NCBI GenBank assembly: GCA_016191795.1
Contig: JACPVK010000364.1
Location: 1-8,125, forward strand
Length of the DNA: 8,125 nt
Direction: 5' to 3'
DNA from: Gammaproteobacteria bacterium
GTDB taxonomy: Bacteria; Pseudomonadota; Gammaproteobacteria; SZUA-229
Of this stretch, positions 1 to 6,670 are shown one piece after another (the first letter of the stretch is position 1; every line of letters begins with the position of its first letter). The notes beneath the pieces are model-generated. The model worked only from the letters and a program-made list of their open reading frames with translations, was not told the origin of the DNA and ran no database searches. The translations under genes were made by a program, and so were the position numbers.

Positions 1-402
1 GCACGCCTGATGGCACTTAAGGGCGCCGATATTTTGCTGTATCCAACCGCTATTGGCTGGGACCCGGCCGATAACAGTGATGAACAACAACGCCAGTTAC
101 AGGCATGGCTTACGATACAACGCAGTCATGCCATCGCCAATGGATTATTTGTGGGAGCATGCAATCGCACTGGCCTGGAAAAAGACAACACCGGACAAAC
201 ACCGGGCAGCCAGTTCTGGGGAAACAGTTTTGTGTGCGGACCACAAGGTGAATTCATAGCCCAGGCTAACGACAAAGATGAATGCATACTCTATGCAGAT
301 CTGGATTTTGGCAAAACAGAAAAAGTGCGGCGCGCCTGGCCCTATTTGCGTGATCGACGCATTGATGCCTATGGCAATTTAACAAAACGCTTTATCGATT
401 AA
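1..402 (+). CDS. aguB: N-carbamoylputrescine amidase, C-terminal part (5' end outside window)
   Basis: This is the C-terminal 133 residues of a nitrilase-superfamily carbon-nitrogen hydrolase. The reading frame is open from base 1, so the first ATG (base 10) is internal. AguB hydrolyses N-carbamoylputrescine to putrescine, CO2 and ammonia in the cytoplasm, the last step of the agmatine route. The visible blocks are typical of this subfamily: YPTAIGWDP near the left edge, CNRTGLE, then FWGNSFVCGPQGE, and a WPYLRDRRIDAYG end block. Family members are about 290-300 residues, so more than half is missing. The missing part includes the Glu and Lys of the catalytic triad and the Cys, which normally sits a few residues before the ARLMALKGAD segment that opens the window. 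The gene runs tail to tail into the minus-strand response regulator, with overlapping stop codons and no visible terminator. Another C-N hydrolase is possible but less likely given the end block. Confidence 0.88.
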   Translation, partial: ARLMALKGADILLYPTAIGWDPADNSDEQQRQLQAWLTIQRSHAIANGLFVGACNRTGLEKDNTGQTPGSQFWGNSFVCGPQGEFIAQANDKDECILYADLDFGKTEKVRRAWPYLRDRRIDAYGNLTKRFID

Positions 403-2492
403 TGCCGACGCTGCTTCTCGCCAAAGGCCTCGGGTTTTGATATCCCGTAACCCTGGGCATAATCCACGCCCATTTCCTGCAACATATGCAGTATTTCCTG
501 ATTTTCGACAAATTCTGCAATTATTTTTTTGCCCATGACATGCCCCACATCATTAATGGATTTCACCATGGCGCAGTCTATGGGATCTGTCGCCATATCC
601 TTGACAAAAGAGCCATCAATTTTTAGATAATCTACCGGCAAATTCTTCAGATAAGCAAAAGAAGACAAACCACTGCCAAAATCATCCAGCGCGAACATAC
701 AACCTTTCAGTTTTAATTGATGAAGAAAATGCATGGCATTTTTAAGATTGGAAATCGCCGCGGTTTCCGTCACTTCAAAACAAATTTTTGATGGCGGAAC
801 AGGGCTGTTATCAAACAGATCATTTATGTATCTGGCAAAATCCTGATCACTCAAGGTCTGGCCGGAAAGATTGATGGTACACAAAGCCAGATTATCCAGC
901 AGCGGTTTATCTTCCGTCAGAATAGAAAAAGCAGTTTTGACCACCCAGCGATCGATATTAATCATTAAATTATAACGTTCTGCAGCCGCTATAAATGCAC
1001 CAGGTGGTATTAACAGGCCATCTTCGTCGCGCATACGAACCAGCAACTCGTAATGCGCCTTATCATTTTCTGAACCATCAATCGCTATAATACTCTGGCA
1101 GAACAAACAAAACCGGTCATCCTCGAATGCCTTGTTTATTTTTGAAACCCACTGCATTTCACCATGACGTTTTTGCGAATCAATGTCACCGAGCTGGTAA
1201 ACATGTATTCTGTTGCGCCCCATATCCTTGGCTGTATAACATGCAGTATCCGCCTGAATGAGAATATCGGATACTTTTATCGTTTCACTATCTATCGAAA
1301 CCATGCCTATACTGGCACCAATCGTGAAAGTTTTATCCTGCCAGTTAAACCGAAAGTCATTGCATACGCGCAAAATCTTCTCAGCGATTTCATAAGCCTG
1401 TTCAAGTGTACTGTTTTCTACCAGTAAACCAAACTCGTCACCGCCCAGGCGGCCCAGAGTCATATTATTTTTTATATTCTGGCTAAACAGCGCGGTAAGC
1501 TGGCATAACAACTCATCGCCGGCAACATGACCGCAGGTATCGTTAACTACCTTAAACTGATCCAGGTCGATATATAGCAAAACATTTGTTGTCGAATTGC
1601 TTTTAACTGCCCTGAATACCCTGTTCAACCTGTCCTCGAACTCCATTCGATTAATCAGGCCCGTTAATGAATCATGCTGAGCCTGATACGAAATGCGTTC
1701 TGCCAGTTTTTTTGCTTCTGTCACATCACGCAATACCAGAACACTACCTTTTATATTATGCCTGGTGTCTCGCAAGGGAGCTGCCGAATGTTCAACGCAT
1801 ATTGAAGCCCCATCACTTCGCATCAATAAGACTGATTTGGGTATATCCAGAGTTAGCTGTTCACGCATACATTTATAAACCGGATTATCAACAACCTTTT
1901 CATTTTCCTCATTACGCAAACACACTATTTTATCAATTGATATTCCCCTGGCGATTCCCAGCATCCATCCTGTCATTCGCTCAGCCGCCGGATTCATATA
2001 TTCGACACGCGCGTTAACGTCTGTTGAAATAACACCGTCTGCGATGGCATCCAGCGTAACCTGGGCACGGTCCTGCTCTCTTTGCAACGCTTCACGTGCT
2101 ATGTCACGTTCATTGTGTGCCTTGATTAAAGTGAACGCACGCTCCAGTGTAGCCAGCAATGATTCAGGATTGATTGGTTTTGCAAGATACTCGAACGCAC
2201 CCTGCTTTATGGCATCGACTGCAGCTGGCAGCGACACATATGCGGTAACCATAATACAGATCAGATCTGGTTTTATTTCCTTTAATTCATGAACCAGACT
2301 TACGCCATATTCCTTGCCAAGCCGAATATCCACCAGTGATACATGAATGTCATCAGATAATATTATTTGTTTAGCTTCAGCCTCACTACGAGCAACAATA
2401 GTGCGATAGCCATTGTCCTGAAGGAATTCCTGTTGTGCTTCCACGTAATCCGCATCATCATCAATAATCAGGATTTTATTTATGGCATTCAT
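399..2492 (-). CDS. Response regulator with REC-PAS-GGDEF-EAL domains (c-di-GMP synthesis/breakdown)
   Basis: This 697-residue cytoplasmic response regulator has a cyclic-di-GMP output. REC spans about 5-120, with acidic pocket D11-D13, predicted phosphorylation site D55 (SLVDIRLG), T83 and K105. A charged helical linker covers about 121-145, PAS about 145-258 and GGDEF about 265-432. The GGDEF domain has metal residue D309 in YIDLDQFK, ND at 317-318 and an exact GGDEF at 350-354. The RxxD inhibitory site expected at 341-344 reads KNNM, so it is absent. EAL spans about 445-690. The signature is ELL (E482), and the other expected catalytic residues are present: N541, E573, E576, D603-D604 (DDFGSG), K624, E660, E663 and Q680. 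Both enzyme halves therefore look intact, and which activity dominates cannot be told. The start lies 2 nt after the stop of the histidine kinase gene, its evident partner. No clear ribosome binding site precedes it, so translational coupling is likely. Confidence 0.93.
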   Translation of the reverse strand: MNAINKILIIDDDADYVEAQQEFLQDNGYRTIVARSEAEAKQIILSDDIHVSLVDIRLGKEYGVSLVHELKEIKPDLICIMVTAYVSLPAAVDAIKQGAFEYLAKPINPESLLATLERAFTLIKAHNERDIAREALQREQDRAQVTLDAIADGVISTDVNARVEYMNPAAERMTGWMLGIARGISIDKIVCLRNEENEKVVDNPVYKCMREQLTLDIPKSVLLMRSDGASICVEHSAAPLRDTRHNIKGSVLVLRDVTEAKKLAERISYQAQHDSLTGLINRMEFEDRLNRVFRAVKSNSTTNVLLYIDLDQFKVVNDTCGHVAGDELLCQLTALFSQNIKNNMTLGRLGGDEFGLLVENSTLEQAYEIAEKILRVCNDFRFNWQDKTFTIGASIGMVSIDSETIKVSDILIQADTACYTAKDMGRNRIHVYQLGDIDSQKRHGEMQWVSKINKAFEDDRFCLFCQSIIAIDGSENDKAHYELLVRMRDEDGLLIPPGAFIAAAERYNLMINIDRWVVKTAFSILTEDKPLLDNLALCTINLSGQTLSDQDFARYINDLFDNSPVPPSKICFEVTETAAISNLKNAMHFLHQLKLKGCMFALDDFGSGLSSFAYLKNLPVDYLKIDGSFVKDMATDPIDCAMVKSINDVGHVMGKKIIAEFVENQEILHMLQEMGVDYAQGYGISKPEAFGEKQRRH

Positions 2493-2494
2493 AA

Positions 2495-4012
2495 TCAGCT
2501 ACCATGACTTGCTGATAACGAGATATCTTGCGAAACATGTCGGGCATGACTCGGCAACCACAATACAACGCGTGTCCCGATACCTGGTTCACTTTCAATA
2601 TCTACATTACCTCCATGCTGAAGCATGATTTGTCTGACGATTGGCAAGCCTAATCCGATACCATATGCCCTGGTGCTAAACATGGGTTCGAATATGCGTG
2701 GCAACACATCCTTTTCCATCCCGGGTCCGGTATCAGTAATAATCACTTCTGTTCGATTGTTATTAACGCGACATTCAACGATTATATTTTTGTTACCAAC
2801 ATGACTATTGACCGCCTGCTCTGCGTTCTCGATAACATTAATCATAACTCGCCTGAATAAGTCTCTATCAATATCAACTTCTAGCGAGTCATCAATATTC
2901 AATACAACAGAAATGTCTTTTGATATATCAAGATCTTCCAGCACAAGTTTAATCCAGTTACCAAGACTGGTTTTTTGATGCTGCAACGCGCGTATCCTGG
3001 AAAAGTCCAGTAACTCGGTAATAATACTGTCGCAGCGAACGATATTCCGATCTATTCTGTCGAAAATATGTTTTATCGATTCATCTTTAATGTTGACACG
3101 GTTGAATAATGTAAACATGGATGTGCGAATTGTACCCAACGGATTGCGTAATTCATGGCTCACCACCGCCGTGAGCTGCCCAAGTGTTGCCATACGATCT
3201 TTACGTATTAATTCGTTTTGTGCTTCACGTAACTCCGCCGTTCTTTTGCGTACTATTTCTTCAAGATTCTTCTTGGCATCCACCAGCATCAGATCACGAT
3301 CTTCTATACCTTCCAACATATCATTAAAGGCAATCACTAACTGGCCTATTTCGTCATTGGTGATTTGCTTTACTCTCAGGGAATAAGACCTGTCGCTGTG
3401 TATCTGTCTCGCTACTGCCGCCAACTCGTCAATCGGTCCGGTTATAATTCTTTGCAGCTTGATACCGAGAAACAACGTCACTGCGCCGGCAGCGAGAAAT
3501 ATCATTGATACAACGATAATGTGACGCATTAATCGCTGATTAATATCATCGAGATTCACTGTAACAAGTAACGAACCAAGTCTACTTCCATCTAGCAGAA
3601 TATCCTCTTTTTCCAAATAGTAATCAGCCTTAAAACCACTTTCCATGACCGGCTCAATTTGATTGCAAATATAATCCGGATGACCGGCATCATAACCGGC
3701 AAAGAACACACCATCATCATCATATATACAGGCACTCATGACGGTTGATTTTTTAACGAATGCATGCAGGTTTTCCTCGGCCAGATGCGTATCCTGAAAA
3801 GTCAGGGCAGCAGCACTGCGCTGAGCAATGACATTTCCCAGCACTTTCATTTCCTGTTGCATGGCTTCTTTGTAGGATTGACGATCGTAAATAATGACCG
3901 CCGTACTGGCAATGAACAAGGCAGTATTGCTGGCAATCAAAATGATCAGCAACAGCTTGTTACGCAATGAAATATTTTTCCCCAGTGATGTTATGAATTC
4001 AAGCGAGCTCAT
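2495..4012 (-). CDS. Membrane histidine kinase with CHASE8-like periplasmic sensor and HAMP domain
   Basis: This 505-residue inner-membrane sensor kinase probably phosphorylates the downstream REC-GGDEF-EAL regulator. TM1 is about residues 20-42. The periplasmic part, about 43-162, carries the CHASE8 pattern seen in YfiN/TpbB cyclases: IAQRSAAALTFQD (62-74), then LAEENLHAF, then CIYDDDGVFFAGY (95-107). TM2 is about 164-185, followed by a HAMP domain (about 186-240) with the conserved P193 and a DEIGQL block. A coiled coil (about 240-272) leads to HisKA with H286 in SHELRNPLGT. The HATPase_c domain has the N box (INVIENAEQA, N392/N396), G1 box DTGPGM (427-432) and G2 box GIGLGLPIV (451-459). 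There is no receiver domain of its own. The ATG overlaps the yfiR stop as ATGA, with GGTGG 7 nt upstream (4020-4024), which indicates coupled translation. YfiR is the obvious candidate for controlling its periplasmic domain; this is inferred. Confidence 0.92.
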   Translation of the reverse strand: MSSLEFITSLGKNISLRNKLLLIILIASNTALFIASTAVIIYDRQSYKEAMQQEMKVLGNVIAQRSAAALTFQDTHLAEENLHAFVKKSTVMSACIYDDDGVFFAGYDAGHPDYICNQIEPVMESGFKADYYLEKEDILLDGSRLGSLLVTVNLDDINQRLMRHIIVVSMIFLAAGAVTLFLGIKLQRIITGPIDELAAVARQIHSDRSYSLRVKQITNDEIGQLVIAFNDMLEGIEDRDLMLVDAKKNLEEIVRKRTAELREAQNELIRKDRMATLGQLTAVVSHELRNPLGTIRTSMFTLFNRVNIKDESIKHIFDRIDRNIVRCDSIITELLDFSRIRALQHQKTSLGNWIKLVLEDLDISKDISVVLNIDDSLEVDIDRDLFRRVMINVIENAEQAVNSHVGNKNIIVECRVNNNRTEVIITDTGPGMEKDVLPRIFEPMFSTRAYGIGLGLPIVRQIMLQHGGNVDIESEPGIGTRVVLWLPSHARHVSQDISLSASHGS

Positions 4013-4662
4013 TTGGTAACCACCACTTTATCCAGCTCGAGTAATTGAGCACTGAACTTTAATTGCGAGTGTTCGGCTGCACGCGAATTAATATTAAAAT
4101 CCGTTTTATCATCCTGAGTAACAAACTCAATACAACCGCCATTTGATACAAATCCATCAATATCACTGACCGTTAATACTGGCTGATTAGCAACTGATTG
4201 CAATATATCACCAAGCCTTTTAGTTTCAGATTTGCTAATGAATAAAATATGGCAATCGTTAAAGAATGGAATACTGTCAATATAACTTACAACCACCTGT
4301 GCACCGCCCGTTGTTTTCTCGGCAAGTGTTTCTGTGGCTACACCAAAATAATTTGTACCCAAAATACAAATATCAAATGTCGACGCCGAGGTTTCACTAT
4401 CTTGCTTCGAGGGCCATTTGATAAATTTGGAAAATTTATAGAGAAAGGCTGCTTTGATTATATATTCATCGGATTCAGTGACAGGCTCGGCTATTGCCCA
4501 GGCAGGTATTAACAGTACATAAACCAGTAGAGTAACACTCAGGCATGTATAGTGGCACAGCAACCGTGCGATCGGTAATTCAATCAAGGCTGATTGACTG
4601 GTTGTATTTAGCTCGTCTCGCACGCTCACACCCATTCTGTCATTTGCGATATTGCAGCACAT
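4009..4662 (-). CDS. yfiR: YfiR-family (DUF4154) periplasmic regulator
   Basis: This is a secreted protein of the YfiR/HmsC family. In Pseudomonas and enterobacteria, YfiR is a periplasmic inhibitor of the CHASE8-bearing diguanylate cyclase YfiN and responds to periplasmic redox and envelope state. Numbered from the ATG at 4662 (217 aa), the family pattern is clear: KAAFLYKFSKFIKWP (70-84), ICILG (98-102), CHILFISKSE (137-146), PVLTVSDIDGF (161-171), GGCIEF (175-180) and a C-terminal FNINSRAAEHSQLKFSAQLL stretch. Cys99 and Cys137 fit the first disulfide pair known in Pseudomonas YfiR; Cys177 has no evident mature partner. A hydrophobic segment (about 34-58) ending in WAIA before EP looks like a Sec signal. 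About 33 residues precede it, which is unusually long, and no start has a good Shine-Dalgarno sequence. A TTG lies one codon upstream and an ATG at 4635 is an alternative. It is the first gene of the operon. Confidence 0.88.
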   Translation of the reverse strand: MCCNIANDRMGVSVRDELNTTSQSALIELPIARLLCHYTCLSVTLLVYVLLIPAWAIAEPVTESDEYIIKAAFLYKFSKFIKWPSKQDSETSASTFDICILGTNYFGVATETLAEKTTGGAQVVVSYIDSIPFFNDCHILFISKSETKRLGDILQSVANQPVLTVSDIDGFVSNGGCIEFVTQDDKTDFNINSRAAEHSQLKFSAQLLELDKVVVTK

Positions 4663-4692
4663 CAAACGACACGCCGCATGCTCACCAAACTA

Positions 4693-4721
4693 ACTATAGA
4701 GTGTAGACCAGCCAGACCAGA
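4693..4721 (-). promoter_or_regulatory. Weak candidate promoter for the yfiR-kinase-regulator operon
   Basis: The operon must start in the roughly 70 bp between the soxB terminator and the yfiR start. On the minus strand a TATAGT (-10-like, 4693-4698) is preceded at 17 bp by TCTGGT (4716-4721), a poor -35. The -35 overlaps a short direct repeat, which would fit an activator-dependent promoter. This is pattern matching only. Confidence 0.28.
4705..4720. repeat. Short direct repeat AGACCAG-CC-AGACCAG upstream of yfiR
   Basis: Two perfect copies of the 7-mer AGACCAG are separated by 2 bp, giving a 9-bp period, about 40-60 bp upstream of the yfiR start codon. The spacing resembles tandem half-sites for a dimeric regulator. 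The repeat is short and could be chance, and no regulator is identified. Confidence 0.4.
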
Positions 4722-4731
4722 TCACAGACAC

Positions 4732-4759
4732 AAAAAAATGCCCCATACCGGGGCATTTT
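4732..4759 (-). terminator. Rho-independent terminator of soxB
   Basis: On the minus strand, 2 bp after the soxB stop codon, a perfect 10-bp stem (AAAATGCCCC pairing with GGGGCATTTT; 4735-4744 and 4750-4759) closes a 5-nt loop. The stem runs into a T tract formed by the A run at 4732-4738. This is a textbook intrinsic terminator. It separates soxB from the yfiR operon, which lies downstream on the same strand. On the plus strand the stem is followed by GATC instead of a T run, so it acts mainly on soxB. Confidence 0.93.
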
Positions 4760-4761
4760 GA

Positions 4762-6513
4762 TCAGGTTAAACCAGGATTTCCTTTTACATTCACCAGCTT
4801 TGGTGTATTTAATTTGGCCAGCTTCACGTGTTTGTGGGCTCGAAGATAATCCGCCACTATATCCCATACCGGCCGTCCTTCCGCTTGTGAGTTGACAGTT
4901 GCCCAGCCTGCCACCTTATAGCGCTTGTTATCTTCGACTTTCTTGCCATTGTCCAGCGTCATATTGCTGACACGCTTGCCGATTGCAAGGGTTGGATCCA
5001 GTACATAATCCATACCACCCACACGCACCATGTCACCGCCCTGCTGGTAATAGGGGTCTTTGTTAAACAGATTGTCCGCTACATCTTCGAGAATGAGTTT
5101 GATCTCGGCGCCCGTCATCTCACGAACATAGGTTTCAGGATAGGTGGTGGCAGTCTGATCCATGACATGATCCATGGTAATCGTCTGGCCCGGCAACACG
5201 CTGGTGCCCCAGCGGAATCCAGGAGACAATGAAATTTCAGCATCCGAATCAGAACGCAGCGCATCGCAAATAATCTGATCGAAGGTGCCATTAAAATTAC
5301 CACGGCGATAGAGCAATTCATCAGCTACCGCGAGCTCTTCATTTAATTTACCCAGATACGGCTTACGCACTTTGTCGATATAAGACTGCATCTCGGCATC
5401 TGCTGCCAGCAAATTGGAAAATACCGGCAACATGCGATAGCGATAATCACGCAATTTTCCACCGCGCACATCAAAATCCATCACGGCCAGGAACTTGCCG
5501 TTGGAACCGGTGTTGGTCACCAGCGTCTGGCCTGATTTATTTTTTACAATGCTGGGTTTGGGCATGGCATCGTGTGTGTGACCGCCAAAAATCACATCAA
5601 TACCGCTCACCTGCGAGGCAAGCTTGAGATCCACATCCATACCATTATGTGACAACACGACCACCAGGTCAGCCAGCTTGCCACCACGAATTTCGTCGAC
5701 CAGCTGCTGCATGGTTTCATCGTTAATGCCAAAGCTCCAGTTAGGAATAAACCGTGATGGATTGGCGATGGGTGTATAGGGGAAAGATTGACCAATAATG
5801 GCAACTTTTACACCGTTCATTTCCTTGATGGTGTAGGGCTTGAATGCGTGATTGGTGTTTTCGTCATAAACTGCGGCACCTTCAAATATCGCTTCGTCTT
5901 TTACCTTGATATTTTGTGCAACAAACTCACCTTTGAAAGCCTGCAGATTTTGCAGAATTTCTTTTTCCAGATAGGTAAATTCCCAGTGACCCGTCATCAC
6001 ATCTACGCCTAACTGATTACAGGCGCCAACCATATCCATACCGCGAGTCCATAATGATGTAGCGGAACCCTGCCAGGTATCGCCACCATCCAGTAACAAA
6101 CAGTTTGCCGCTCCGCGGTCTGCGCGGATGCGCTTAACCAGTGTAGCAAGATGGGCAAAACCACCTACCTTGCCGTAGGTTTTTGCCGCTTCACTAAAAT
6201 TAAGATACGAGAAAGCGTGTGCTTCAAGCGAATCGGGTTTGATTGAAAAATGTTTCAATAAATTATTACCTACCAGATGTGGTGGTTTGCCCAAAGCCGA
6301 TCCCAGGCCAATGTTGACATTGGGTTCTCGGAAATAAATCGGCAACAATTGCGCATGGCAATCGGTAAAATGCATCAGGGTTACGTTACCAAACTTTGGC
6401 AGCTCGTAAATATCTGAAGGTTTTTGTTGCATGGCAAAGACCGAACCGGGCAACAAACCCGAGGCGCCAGCAAGGCTCATCAACTGCAAAAAATCACGGC
6501 GTGAAATAGACAT
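4762..6513 (-). CDS. soxB: SoxB, periplasmic S-sulfosulfanyl-L-cysteine sulfohydrolase (thiosulfate oxidation)
   Basis: SoxB is the dinuclear-manganese hydrolase of the Sox pathway. It releases sulfate from the sulfonated cysteine of carrier SoxYZ in the periplasm. The 583-residue product starts with a Tat signal (SRRDFLQL at 4-11, cleavage probably after VFA at 27). Its metallophosphoesterase domain carries HFTDCHAQL (D51, H53), GGDTWQGS (D145), TGHWEFTY (175-182), SHNG (H289) and GGHTHD (H312, H314). GHWE replaces the GNHE of ordinary 5'-nucleotidases, a SoxB hallmark. The C-terminal domain has the SoxB block DPYYQQGGDMVRVGG (486-500) and ends in VNVKGNPGLT. The frame is open to an ATG at 6546, but the ATG at 6513 is preferred because AGGAG lies 8 nt upstream and the Tat motif then sits at the usual place. 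The gene appears to be transcribed alone, with its own terminator and a 179-bp upstream gap. No other sox genes are visible. Confidence 0.95.
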   Translation of the reverse strand: MSISRRDFLQLMSLAGASGLLPGSVFAMQQKPSDIYELPKFGNVTLMHFTDCHAQLLPIYFREPNVNIGLGSALGKPPHLVGNNLLKHFSIKPDSLEAHAFSYLNFSEAAKTYGKVGGFAHLATLVKRIRADRGAANCLLLDGGDTWQGSATSLWTRGMDMVGACNQLGVDVMTGHWEFTYLEKEILQNLQAFKGEFVAQNIKVKDEAIFEGAAVYDENTNHAFKPYTIKEMNGVKVAIIGQSFPYTPIANPSRFIPNWSFGINDETMQQLVDEIRGGKLADLVVVLSHNGMDVDLKLASQVSGIDVIFGGHTHDAMPKPSIVKNKSGQTLVTNTGSNGKFLAVMDFDVRGGKLRDYRYRMLPVFSNLLAADAEMQSYIDKVRKPYLGKLNEELAVADELLYRRGNFNGTFDQIICDALRSDSDAEISLSPGFRWGTSVLPGQTITMDHVMDQTATTYPETYVREMTGAEIKLILEDVADNLFNKDPYYQQGGDMVRVGGMDYVLDPTLAIGKRVSNMTLDNGKKVEDNKRYKVAGWATVNSQAEGRPVWDIVADYLRAHKHVKLAKLNTPKLVNVKGNPGLT

Positions 6514-6521
6514 CAATAGCA

Positions 6522-6526
6522 CTCCT
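6522..6526 (-). promoter_or_regulatory. Shine-Dalgarno sequence fixing the soxB start
   Basis: AGGAG on the minus strand lies 8 nt before the ATG at 6513. It is the strongest ribosome binding site seen in the window and decides against the longer starts at 6546 and 6537, which would place 11 or 8 extra residues before the Tat motif. Confidence 0.85.
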
Positions 6527-6540
6527 GCTACGCACATGCG

Positions 6541-6552
6541 TAACATATGTTA
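6541..6552. promoter_or_regulatory. Perfect 12-bp palindrome upstream of soxB (possible operator)
   Basis: TAACATATGTTA is a perfect palindrome lying 28 bp before the soxB start codon, probably in its leader. A second near-palindrome, CGCACATGCG (6531-6540), abuts it. The position fits a repressor site controlling soxB. Sox clusters are often controlled by an ArsR-type repressor, but no match to a specific known operator is claimed. Confidence 0.4.
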
Positions 6553-6561
6553 GTTGTTAGA

Positions 6562-6589
6562 TTTATGTAGTGCAGAACTGCACCAGCAA
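6562..6589 (-). promoter_or_regulatory. Weak candidate soxB promoter with inverted repeat in the spacer
   Basis: On the minus strand, TTGCTG (6584-6589) and CATAAA (6562-6567) are spaced by 16 bp. The perfect inverted repeat GTGCAG-AA-CTGCAC (6570-6583) fills the spacer and abuts the -35. Both hexamers are poor matches to the sigma-70 consensus. An inverted repeat between -35 and -10 would suit repressor occlusion or a MerR-type activator. Pattern-based and unproven. Confidence 0.25.
6570..6583. repeat. Inverted repeat GTGCAG-AA-CTGCAC
   Basis: Two perfect 6-bp arms are separated by AA in the soxB-msrQ intergenic region. The loop is too short for a good RNA hairpin, so a DNA-binding site is the more natural reading. 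Confidence 0.5.
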
Positions 6590-6643
6590 CGTCCATATGA
6601 GGGGGGATTACAGTAACCTGTGCCGGATTATTATTAGTATGAT

Positions 6644-6655
6644 TCTGCAAGCAGA
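6644..6655. repeat. Inverted repeat TCTGC-AA-GCAGA
   Basis: Two perfect 5-bp arms are separated by AA, 38 to 49 bp past the end of msrQ and 131 bp from the soxB start. No T tract follows on the minus strand, so it is not a convincing terminator for msrQ. It shares the AA spacer and CTGC/GCAG arms, in swapped order, with the repeat at 6570-6583. Confidence 0.35.
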
Positions 6656-6670
6656 CCGACGACGCCAATC

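Noticed and set aside
1667..2017. Plus-strand open frame of 116 codons inside the response regulator gene
   Set aside because: It is antisense to the PAS-GGDEF region, shows no recognisable domain and has no context. The same holds for the other antisense frames within the kinase, yfiR, soxB and msrP genes.
4735..4759. The 10-bp hairpin as a bidirectional terminator or leader element of the yfiR operon
   Set aside because: The T tract follows it only on the minus strand, directly after the soxB stop. No plus-strand gene ends here, and the hairpin lies upstream of the likely yfiR promoter.
5607..5804. Minus-strand 65-codon frame within soxB
   Set aside because: It lies in another frame of a confidently identified gene and has no recognisable features.
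4762..6513. Ordinary 5'-nucleotidase/UshA annotation for the metallophosphoesterase gene
   Set aside because: GHWEFTY in place of GNHEFD, the DPYYQQGGDMVRVGG block, the Tat signal and the KGNPG end are SoxB features.
6514..6546. Longer soxB starting at the ATG at 6546 (594 aa)
   Set aside because: The ATG at 6513 has AGGAG at ideal spacing and places the SRRDFLQL Tat motif at residues 4-11, as is usual for SoxB. The extra 11 residues lack their own ribosome binding site.
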